Origin: Polyodon spathula
Lineage: Eukaryota > Chordata > Actinopteri > Acipenseriformes > Polyodontidae
Assembly (NCBI RefSeq): GCF_017654505.1
Contig: NC_054553.1
Coordinates: 12,327,049-12,391,048 of the forward strand
Direction of reading: 5' to 3'
Length of the DNA stretch: 64,000 bases
Made by a program: the position numbers and the translations under genes
The notes under the pieces: model-generated
What the model saw: the letters and a program-made list of their open reading frames with translations, nothing else
What the model was told of the DNA's origin: nothing
Databases searched by the model: none
Shown here: positions 33,938 to 48,350 of the stretch, in pieces
How positions within the stretch are numbered: the first letter of the stretch is position 1
Layout of the letters: every line of letters begins with the position of its first letter

Positions 33938-34535
33938 AAGACCCCGTTCACACTTGCGTTTTAAGGGCTGCTTTATCTCATGACAGCAGGTGAAATTTAG
34001 ACCAGCTTTTCGACGTGGCCTAAAATACGCAATGCCCATTTCATTACTATAACATCTCGTCGTTGAGCGCTGGATGCAGAAGCAGCTATCTCCTTTATGT
34101 CCGTGTTATATCTGTCGTGCAATGGGCTATCAGATACAACCGTTTTGAGTGAAGTTCAGAGAAATACCTGCAAGTTTTTCCGAGAACTCTCGGAAATACT
34201 GAGCAGCAGGTCATAGATACACCCACCACGGATCTTGTATTTTATGGGACTTATGGAAATCTCCAGCCCGGAAAATAGCAATGGGGAATGCACTGAATAC
34301 ACTTTTGACGAAGGTGATGGGTCTGTGATGAACGGGAAGTATTTCTTCATCATACAGCTTTTAATAAAACGATAAAACTTTTATATATATATATATATAT
34401 AACAAGCACTTTGCCGTAATTTAGGCTTTTTTCAGCCACATGTGAACGCTCTTAGGCCTCAACTAAAAAAACCTCAACTGTGAACGGAAATTTGAGGTGG
34501 CCCAGACGGCCCAAGGCACGGGGGAACGGGGCCTT
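33938..34535. mobile_element. MITE-like element with CCCCGTTC terminal repeats
   Basis: The left end AAGACCCCGTTC (33,938-33,949) and the right end GAACGGGGCCTT (34,524-34,535) are inverted repeats with one mismatch in 12. Subterminal GTTCACACTTGCG (left) and CATGTGAACGCTC plus ACTGTGAACGG (right) repeat the GTTCACA theme in inverse. The flanks are TTA/TAA-like but not an exact duplication. About 600 bp, no credible coding frame. Superfamily uncertain (PIF/Harbinger-like is one possibility). Confidence 0.6.
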
Positions 34536-34603
34536 ACTTTCAATATATAGTATTAGTAGTTTTTAATGGTTATATTCAGTGTCAGTTTTGGTAGAATAAA
34601 CAC

Positions 34604-39718
<5,115 letters not shown>

Positions 39719-39740
39719 ATTACTACTACTACTACTACTA
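39719..39740. repeat. Candidate target-site duplication, 5' of PSMB4 retrocopy
   Basis: (ACT)n ending ACTACTACTACTA lies 2 nt before the PSMB4-like ATG. The same 13-mer recurs right after the A-rich tail at about 40,627-40,640. As both are trinucleotide repeats, slippage or insertion into a microsatellite could mimic a target duplication. Confidence 0.45.
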
Positions 39741-39742
39741 AA

Positions 39743-40517
39743 ATGGACACAACAGGAGTGAAGCTTAGTTTCTGGGCGGACGGACCGAAACCCGGCGAAT
39801 TGTTTGCTTCCAGGCAGCAGGAGCAGCACAGCCCCGGGATGCGGGCCCATGAGACGCACGCCGAACCCCATGATCACAGGCACCTCAGTCCTGGGCGTGA
39901 AGTTCGATGGCGGTGTCATCATCGCGTTGGACATGCTGGGCTCATATGGCTCGCTCGCCCGATTTCGGAACATCTCACGCCTCACGAAGGTGAACAGCAG
40001 CACCATCCTGGGAGCCTCTGGAGACTACGCTGACTACCAGCACCTCAAACAGGTCCTCGAGCAGATGGTTATCGACGAGGAGCTCCTGGGAGATGGGCAC
40101 AGCTACAGCCCCAAACCCATCCACTCCTGGCTGACCAGAGTCATGTACAACCGCAGGAGTAAGATGAACCCACTGTGGAACACGGTCGTCATCGGGGGCT
40201 TCTACAACGGAGAGAGTTTCTTGGGCTATGTTGACAAGCTAGGTGTTGCTTATGAGGCTCCTACTGTTGCTACCGGGTTTGGCGCCTACCTGGCACAGCC
40301 CCTGATGAGGGAGGTGTTGGAATCCAAACCCACGATCAGTAAAGAGGAAGCCCGGGCCCTCATCGAGCACTGCCTCAAAGTGCTGTACTACAGAGACGCG
40401 CGCTCCTACAACAGATGTAAGACTGCAGTCGTAAGGGAGGTTGGCGTGGAGATCGAGGGGCCGCTCTCTTGGGAGACTAACTGGGAGATCGCACACATGA
40501 TCAGCGGGTTTGAATGA
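39743..40517 (+). pseudogene. PSMB4: PSMB4 (proteasome beta-7) retrocopy, one N-terminal frameshift
   Basis: Intronless copy of 20S proteasome subunit beta type-4, a non-catalytic ring subunit whose N-terminal propeptide is removed on assembly; the vertebrate parent gene has several introns. ATG at 39,743 opens [19 protein letters not shown]. After codon 22 (GCT, 39,806-39,808) the frame is lost at 39,809: two bases missing or one extra, consistent with a damaged Phe codon before PGS. From CCA at 39,810 the frame is open to TGA at 40,515, including [48 protein letters not shown] and C-terminal [12 protein letters not shown]. An A-rich tail follows at 40,611-40,627, then a repeat of the upstream (ACT)n. 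It sits in sense orientation in the IRS2 intron. Only the propeptide region is hit; restart at the Met of PMRRTPNPM would give a near-mature subunit, but expression is unproven. Confidence 0.92.
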
Positions 40518-40659
40518 GGCAGAGGTTTTGAAGATCCCTACTATTCTGTTATTGAAGTCCGCTATTCTGATCTCATTACTTTGTAAACGCTTTAGGTAAT
40601 GGTTTTTGTGAAAGGAAAAAAATTAAAACTACTACTACTAATAATAATAATAATAATAG

Positions 40660-41200
40660 GAACTTACGCTTGTCAAGTGGCCCCAGAAATTGGTTGTGCC
40701 TCCATGATTAATCAACAGTCGCTTGCACAGTTTGCGTTCAACTTTCACAAAAAAATTCCAAACAGCAGATGGATTTCAAGACATTTCTCCTTACAGTTTA
40801 CTCTGTACAGCGCTTTGCTGTCGAGATGAAGAATGAAGAAATTAAAGGTTTGCCTCCTCGATAGGAGGGTGGAGTGGACGGTGCTCAGTGTTGACGTATA
40901 TTTTGTGTGTTTCAAACATATTATATTCTACCATAGCACTTAGTTTACACTGTCTTGTACACTAGGTATTAAGTACACATTTTGCTGAAGCTCTACAGCC
41001 GCTATAAGTAACTCCCCACAACTAATACAGCAACTTTTGTTTAAGTAATATGCATTTAATACAAATCAAAAGATAGAATTTTGCATGCAAGTGACATTTA
41101 ATGTGTGGTTTTATAGTATTCAATATGTTGTCAAATGGTTTCTGTTAACAGAGAAAAAACCAAAAAAAAAAAAAAGTGTGTGAATGCCACCTGACGATCG
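40660..41200. other. Intron segment, nothing named
   Basis: AT-rich sequence between the PSMB4 retrocopy and the fold-back element; an A-run lies at 41,161-41,175. Confidence 0.55.
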
Positions 41201-43206
41201 TTCAAAGGGTTAAAACTATGAAGGGAGATCACTATCAAATATTTGTATGCGTAAAAATTATTTATACTTGTAATTACAGGTACAAATTAAAAATATGAGT
41301 ACAACTTAAGAAAAGCTACGGGTACAAAACCCAGTTGAGACTAGGACTCAGTTAGGAGTACAAAATTACGAGTTAGAGCGTGAAATCACTGTCAAACATG
41401 TCAAAAATGATTGCTTTTTTTTTTTTTTTTTTTTGCAAGATTTACCTGGATTTGTTTAGAGATACCCCTCCTTAACACATGCATGTTATTTTTACGATCA
41501 ATGTTTTCACTTGGTCTGACAAGGGCTCCTTTCACCGAAGTGCTGTCCAAAATTACCGGCTCATGAATATTCATCAGCAGACAAGACGGGATTGTGGTTT
41601 GATCTTTGGCTTGGTTGTCAGGGATAGGATAGGCAGCGATCGAGAGTGAACGAGATTGGCGGCAACTCAATTCTTCAACTTTAATAGCGGGTTAATTGGG
41701 TATATTTTTTATTATTATCATCATCATTAATATTATTTCAGTCACTACAATTAGTAGGCTTAGGTCTACTATTAATTAGGCTTATATTTATGATATGCCA
41801 TAATTATTTCAAACAGTACATTGTATGTCTGTAAATTTAATAACAACTGTTTCAATTTTTAAAAAGTTGCAAATTTACGTCTTAAAGAAATCAGATAATG
41901 CCTCGTGTCTGTCTGTCCCTTTTTTGGCGATGCACCAGGCTCCATCCCAGACTCTGACCGCCCTGGTTCATCACAATCTGTACATACATTAATAACTACT
42001 TTTGTGCTATAATTAAGTGAAATCATGCTTTTGTGTACTTTGACTACTGTATTAAAAAACGTTCAGTCATCATTCGCTACCGTGCAACTGAGAACTGAGC
42101 TAAACACAAGCAGATTTCTTTTAAGGTGTAAATTTGCAACTTTTTAAAATGAAACAGTTATTAATTTAGACATACAATGTATTGTTTTAAATAATTAAGT
42201 AATTAAGGCATAAACAATGGATCATAAATATAAGCCTAATTAATAGTAGACCTAAGCCTAATAATTGTAGTGACTGAAATGATGATGATAATTGATAAAA
42301 TATACCTACTTAACCTAGTAAATAGAACTAATTAACCCTCTATCAAAAAAGTTGAAGTTGATTTTCCACCAATCTCGTTCACTCTCGATCGCTGCCTATC
42401 CCTTCCTGACAACCAGCCAAAGACCAAGCCAAGCCCCTTTCTCGTCTGCTCATGAATATTCATGAGCCGGTAAATTTCAGACAGCACTTCGGCAAAAAGA
42501 GCCCTTGTCAGACAAAGTGAAAACACATAGAAATAACATGTATGTGTTAAGGAGGGGCGTCTTTAAACAAATCCAGGTAAATATTGATAAAAATGCAATT
42601 GTTTTCAAAAGAGAAAGCTTTGAATAGGAAATGAAGCAGACTTTACATTAGAGATAGGAGAAAAGTTGCCACCGGAATTTAATTCCCATGATGCACTGCA
42701 TCGGCAGGGACGGAAAAAACCGGGGACTTGACTATCTTGTGTTTATAGAAGATCTTTGCCGTGACTGAGACTGTTCATCTGTTGGGTGACTTTGTGCCAT
42801 ATTCCCACTTTGAAAATTCCACTTACACGTTTCAGCAGCCACTTCCCTTCTATCAGCAATGCAAGGTGCTGGACACATGCGCTGTTAAATACTCATTGAT
42901 TGTTCCCCCAATCAACAGCCTAGCCTGCCTATGACCTCTATGATGTATTTGACAGTGATTTCAAGCTCTGTCCAACTCGTATCTTTTGGAGTCTTAGTCG
43001 TAACTTTGTGATTTGTACTCCTAGCTTCTCTTGAGTCATAGTCATATTTTGGATTTGTACTTGTGACTTTGATTTGTACTCCATATTTTTTTTTTAGTTG
43101 TACTTTGTATTTTTGATTTGTACCTGCAATAACAAGTAAGTTTTATTTTTTCTGCATACGAATATTTTTGACAGTGATCTCCCTCCATATAAAACTACCT
43201 TTGAAT
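41201..43206. mobile_element. Fold-back / long-inverted-repeat element, unclassified
   Basis: The left half (41,201-41,896) is matched in reverse complement by the right half (about 42,112-43,206), at very roughly 80-85% identity by eye. Termini: TTCAAAGGGTTAAAACTATG on the left, TTCAAAGGTAGTTTTATATG on the right in reverse complement. The outer 210-255 bp of each arm carry repeated GTACAAAT-like motifs (at least four per arm). The inner about 460 bp match from TTTACCTGGATTTGTTTA to GTTGCAAATTTAC. The right arm has about 370 bp (42,584-42,950) lacking on the left, where a T20 run stands instead. The central spacer is about 215 bp. No transposase frame recognised. Structure suggests a non-autonomous DNA transposon; no clear target duplication. 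Confidence 0.8.
42448..42467. repeat. Perfect 20-bp palindrome
   Basis: GCTCATGAATATTCATGAGC, self-complementary over all 20 bases, inside the right arm. The equivalent left-arm site (41,559-41,578, GCTCATGAATATTCATCAGC) has one mismatch. A palindrome kept in both arms could be a binding site of the element, but that is inference. Confidence 0.85.
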
Positions 43207-44345
43207 TTCTGGCTAGCAAATAAACCTTTGAACACAGCCCTACACTGTGGTGCTCGTAGTTCCATTAAAGGTGAAACAGCTTCCATCATAAATATTTAAT
43301 TTGTCAGCCACATGTAGACAGTGACCCCAAAACTACTTTTTTTTTTTAAACTGTTCCTCACACATTTTCACTATCTCCATTTAGCTGTATATTCTGTGCT
43401 GAAACTTCTTTTTTCAATGGCTCATACAGTAATTCATAAACTGGTTGCAATACAGACTTTGTATTTTTAATGCTGCAGTGCATGCGGCTGAGAGCCCATT
43501 GCTTAACAGTTTAAGCCACTCGAGGTTTTACTATGAGATGTATTACGTCTACTTGTACTTTATCTCTTTATATACTGCTTTACTGTAAACTATATTGTAG
43601 TATTTCACATACTGAACTGTATGCGTAAAATTTGGGAATGGGATTCTTTGTTTATCCGGAGTGGAATGTATAATGAGTTCTAAGGAGTGCCCCACCCCTT
43701 GCATCCCTTTTGATTTGTTCCAGGGCTACATGCCATTGTCAGTCTGACCTGGTGCTGTTAACATTACAACACTATGTTGGAATGAGCCTCTTTGTGTGTG
43801 CTAGAACAATAGGCTAGATCTGCCTTTAGACTTTCCATCCAGTAGGATTCAGCCAAAACAATGCTGCATTATTTTTTTCTTTTTAAAGTGAAAATGTTGC
43901 AAGTTACGTGTCTCAGGTGCTGAGAAGCATCTGCAGTTGATACAGTATGAAACAGTCAGTCGGTAGCCACAGGGCTAGGTTTGGAGATTTAAGCAGAGTT
44001 TAGCTTTGTTGACTTGTATGCGTACCAAATTGCTACAGTGGGAGAGGTTATAAATGAGGACGGAGATAATTTTTTTGTTGTGAACATTTGACAGTTCTGC
44101 AATATTTTCAGTGTGGATTTATTATAAGGTATTAGCTTTTGAACTTTCTTATGGGACATCTTCTAAAAGTGCTGCAATGTAGAAAACTACAGGGCAACAC
44201 GGACCAGGAATATGAAGGGGGGGAAACAAGTTACACTTTTTAAAACTTTTTATTTCTGTGATACATGTATGGTCAGTTGGTTAAATAGTCTTCCACATAA
44301 AGTTCAGCATGCCCTAGAAAGGAGCAATGCTGTGTGCTTGATGTA
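43207..44345. other. Intron segment, nothing named
   Basis: AT-rich unique sequence between two mobile elements; T tract at 43,340-43,348. No supported gene or RNA. Confidence 0.55.
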
Positions 44346-44353
44346 TGTTTGTA

Positions 44354-44550
44354 GGGTTGGTAAGTAACAAGTTACTTGTAATCGGATTACTTGACAAGTT
44401 ATCTGTAATGGAGATTACTTTTGGTTACCTCCGTTGGAAATCCAATTAATGCTGATTTAGCATTCATTTAAAACTAAGCTACTTGCCAGTAAAACTCAAG
44501 AGCAAAAAGTTTTGTGATGTTCCTATTATCTGTGTGTGGTGGTGGTGGTG

Positions 44551-44582
<32 letters not shown>

Positions 44583-44677
44583 GACAAAAGTAGTGTCAGA
44601 TAGTAGCAATGAGTAATGTACAGCATCACTTCTATTAGGAAATAACTTAATATTTAGTTAGTAATCTGTAACATCCC
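44354..44677. mobile_element. hAT-like MITE with 8-bp target duplication
   Basis: The left end GGGTTGGTAAGTAACAAGTTAC and the right end in reverse complement GGGATGTTACAGATTACTAAC are imperfect inverted repeats rich in GTAAC/GTTAC. The flanks TGTTTGTA (44,346-44,353) and TGTATGTA (44,678-44,685) agree at 7 of 8 bases, as expected for an aged hAT target duplication. The interior contains (GGT)n and (ATT)n tracts (44,537-44,582). 324 bp, no coding frame. Confidence 0.7.
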
Positions 44678-44685
44678 TGTATGTA

Positions 44686-47219
44686 CTGGATGGTGCTTCA
44701 GCTGTGGAATGATAAAGATACTGTCAAAACAATAACGCCGTGATGGTAAACCAGTGAATCGCTGTGTGACATCAGAGCAGGGGGTTGTCATGTGTGTGGA
44801 CAGGACTTTTAGTCAGCAGCACGGCTGTACTGAATCTCAGTGAAGCTGCCTGAAAACACTGGCTCAACACAGAGCATCGCAGTGTGGTGCTTGGAACACG
44901 AGATTCCCGTCGTGCCGGTGGAACAAGCAGCTCCCGCTGTGCTGTTCAAGCAGCCGAATGTCACCGAGGCACAGAGCTGCCAGCGTGGCAGGGTGACGGT
45001 GGCACTGTTGGGCATGTGGGCTTGTCAGTGCGTTACAGGGACAGGTCCGCTGAGAATAGCTGTTCTATTTGGAGAGAGTCAGCCAGCACTGGCATGACTG
45101 CCTCCAGGTTGTTTAGCAGTGTGAGGTCTGAAATGGGTTGAGTGCAGGGGAGCTTCACAGAGAGAAACAGTCAGGCGCTGAGTGCTAATCGCCCTTGACT
45201 GTCCAGTCCTTTCTCTGCCACATCAAAATCCTGGTCAAGTAGAACAAGTCCTTCCCTGCAGGGTGTGTTCTGCAGGTCACCATTCATAATCAGGTGTCTC
45301 CTTTCAGGACAAAATGAAAAAAGGTTTTGTGAATTTATGATTGCGCAGACGTGGGAGGGGTGAAAGCACAGACAACTTCCCACCGAATTCACTTGGCTTA
45401 AACAAGCCTGGGTTTATGGGTTAAATAATGTTGTGATTGTCTGCAACTTTATTTGGAGCATTGTGAGTAGAGCTCTCTTTTGATAAACTCAAAAGTAAAC
45501 TAAGCAGACCCTCTGCCACAAACACAGTCTTTGTGTAGTAGGAATTTGTCACTTAGCCTACTGTACAGTAGGTTCCCCCATTCAGTTTTCAGGTTGCTGC
45601 ATCTGTCAGCTCTATGCCGTAGTTGTTTGCAAAATTATACAGCTTAGATGTAAAATACCTCCACCTAAAACCTTGTTGGGAATAAAAACAAACTGGACAG
45701 TCAACAGTGTCTGTTGTAATGAGTGGATTACTGTATGGCATGTATTGGATATACTTGTGGGGACAGTGTTACTGTGTAAGAGGGTTTAAAACATTAGCGA
45801 TGTGCTTGTAATAAATACATTGTATTTATATAGCACCATTCATCATCTCAAAGTGCTTTTGTCCCGAGGCTAGGGTCTGTTTCAGGTGGTGCTGCAGTAT
45901 GTGACACAGTCAACATCTGCTTTAGGAATAAACATCCTTCTTAGGAAAGAGATGCGTCTGATGCCAAGTGTCCTGACTGATATTTAAACAAAAGCAATGT
46001 AAATGATCTGTTTCAGAACCAGTCTGTTTCCCTGAACTGCTCTGTTCTGCAGTATACGGTATCCATTGTTTCCTCAGAAACATCTCTATTTGAAAGCTTT
46101 GGGGGTATGTGGAAGCTTCGTGCTTTTCAGGCAGAAGTTATAGTCAGAAGTTATAGTCGCACTTCGAATTCATTAGGTGGTTTTGTCAGTGATATGTCTG
46201 TTATTGTTGTGTTCTTCCCAGAACAATGCTGGTAGGCTGGAGTTATTCAGTGATTCCAGGAATTGATAACTCTCTACTTTTAACTGCTGTGGCATATCGA
46301 TGTGGGAGAATGGAGGAATATAGAAACAGGATTACTATCTGCCCAGTTATTAACCCTGGCCCTCAACTACCTCCAATGGTTCACAGTAAGTTTGTTTCAG
46401 CCAGTGTTTTGAATTGTTTTCCAGTGTACACAAGACTGCACTTAGAGCCTCAGATTTTAAACAGCAACTTCATTGATTGCTCTGGTGTTTGTCCATTGCT
46501 AGCCTGCAGTACAATTGATAGAACTGGTCTATTCCTTGGCCGGTTTGGTACTTGAGGACCTGGGTTTCAAAAAGATCAAGGCTTGCAAAATGGCTGACAC
46601 AGGACTACCAAACAATAAGCAAGGCAGCTCAGTTTATTAAAACTGCAGTTATTTGACAAAGATTGTGCACAAGGCCTACTGTAATTATCTGCCTCTGACA
46701 AGGTCATCATCCCTGTTTGTGTCAACTTTTAGAGAAAAACAAAAATCTTGGTGTACAACAATTTATTTATTTTTTCTAAAAGAACACTGTCCAGCACAGA
46801 GAGCATTGGGAGACTGTTAATACTACACCTGTGGACCAACATGTATAATGCCGTGCCTTTATGAAAAGTTGACAATTTATACAAAAGGAATAGATGAATA
46901 AAAAATAAATAAAATAAGGGCAGAAAGAGTATACTGAAACTAATTGAGTTTGGGGGATTGATTCAAAAGCCTTGCAGTTCTTGGGAGGCGAGGATATGTC
47001 ATGCTTTGTGTGTTTGAGGCTTCTGATCAAGTGATGGATGCAGTTTTACTTTTTATTGGACCGAGGAGGGCAGAGAGTAGCGCTATTTACATTTACACTA
47101 TGCATGGTAAATGGTTTCTATTTAAATGCAGTTTTTGATTTCCAACCAGTAGCCTTTCAATGGCTTTCCAAGAATCATTATTTTCCTATTAAGAAGTCCA
47201 TTATTTTGAATTTTCCAAG
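44686..47219. other. Intron segment with a GC-richer patch
   Basis: Around 44,800-45,140 the sequence is clearly richer in G+C and CpG than its surroundings and holds overlapping open frames of about 85 codons in two phases. I do not recognise any protein. It could be an old retrocopy, a regulatory island or chance. The rest shows no feature. Confidence 0.4.
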
Positions 47220-47221
47220 TA

Positions 47222-47883
47222 CAGTAGATGCCGGTTATTAGCAACCCTTAAAGACGGCTTTCGGTTACTGACAACATTTTCCCAGGAACCAGTACCCTCC
47301 CATAGACTTTAATGTTAATGGAATTCTGATATTGGCAACTGCACAGCAATTATTGACAGCTTTATTACTAGTTGCCAGTGCTACAGAGCGCACTTGCATG
47401 ATTTATGCGCATACTTCATGCAGCTTTTATAACACACTGACTTAACTGTGTATTTCTGGTGGACTGAGGCAGAATCATGGCTTTGAAACTGACTAGAAAA
47501 CTGCACGCAAAATTGAGATGGTTTTACAGTGGGAGGTGGTACATTGTAAAGTAGACAATGTTGGACAATTTTTTTTTTTTAAATGTGTGTTCTTTAGAAT
47601 TAAGTACAACACATTTTTTATGTTTGCTTTACTTATTGTAAGGACAGTTGTAGTACATCGTTGTTTTACATACTCTAAGTAGAGAGTTCTATGGTTGGGT
47701 ATTTTGTGTTTCTCGTTTTTAATTTAACAATAACACTTCAAACATTTCAGTGCCATATTTGTACAACTACAGTAGGCCTATATGTCGCTGTTCCATAAAA
47801 ATACACTTAAACAGGCTTTTCGCTTATTGGCAACTTTCAGTTAATGGCAACTTTTTGCTGGGAACTGAGGTTGTTAATTACTG
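47222..47883 (+). mobile_element. pogo/Tigger-like deletion derivative
   Basis: The left end TA/CAGTAGATGCCGGTTATTAG and the right end …GGTTGTTAATTACTG/TA are inverted (CAGTA…TTAACAACC in reverse complement), each flanked by TA. Subterminal phrases (GGTTATTAGCAACC and GGTTACTGACAAC on the left; CGCTTATTGGCAAC and AGTTAATGGCAAC on the right, inverse) recur, as in Tigger ends. Near 47,476 ATGGCTTTGAAACTGACTAG could be the transposase start, with KIEMVLQWEVV in a shifted frame, but the gene is almost wholly deleted. 662 bp, non-autonomous. Confidence 0.6.
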
Positions 47884-48308
47884 TACATGTAAGCATGCTG
47901 TTACTGCTCCTACTGTCCCCAACTGAAAACAGGTGTTTGCAGAAATAACGCATGAGAAGAATGTACTTTACCACTAAGTGATATTTACCTCCTATTCCTT
48001 CAACAGTGCTAAATAAAGGTAGCCATATCTAGTGACCCCCAGACTTTTCCCCAGGGATGCAATACAAAAGATAGCTATCAAAGAGAGGTGCTTTGCTAGA
48101 GTAAGGAAGTCTGGCTCACCTAAAGGCATCATCATGAACAGGCAAGTATTCAGATGATTCAAGAGAGTGTCTGGAATCCTGGCAAAATATGCATTAGTAA
48201 TTGCAGATGAGCTGGGATAAATCTATTAAAGGGGCAGAGAATTTTTCTGACGTTAAACTGTCCTTCGGCACCATTGCGTTGCGAGTTCCAAATGCAACAG
48301 TAGTTAAT

Positions 48309-48350
48309 TCCTCCTCCTCCTCCTCCTCCTCCTCCTCCTCCTCCTCCTCC
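48309..48350. repeat. (TCC)14 microsatellite
   Basis: 42 bp of perfect TCC; poly-Glu and poly-Gly frames on the minus strand are artefacts of it. A polypurine/polypyrimidine tract of this length can form triplex DNA. Confidence 0.95.
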
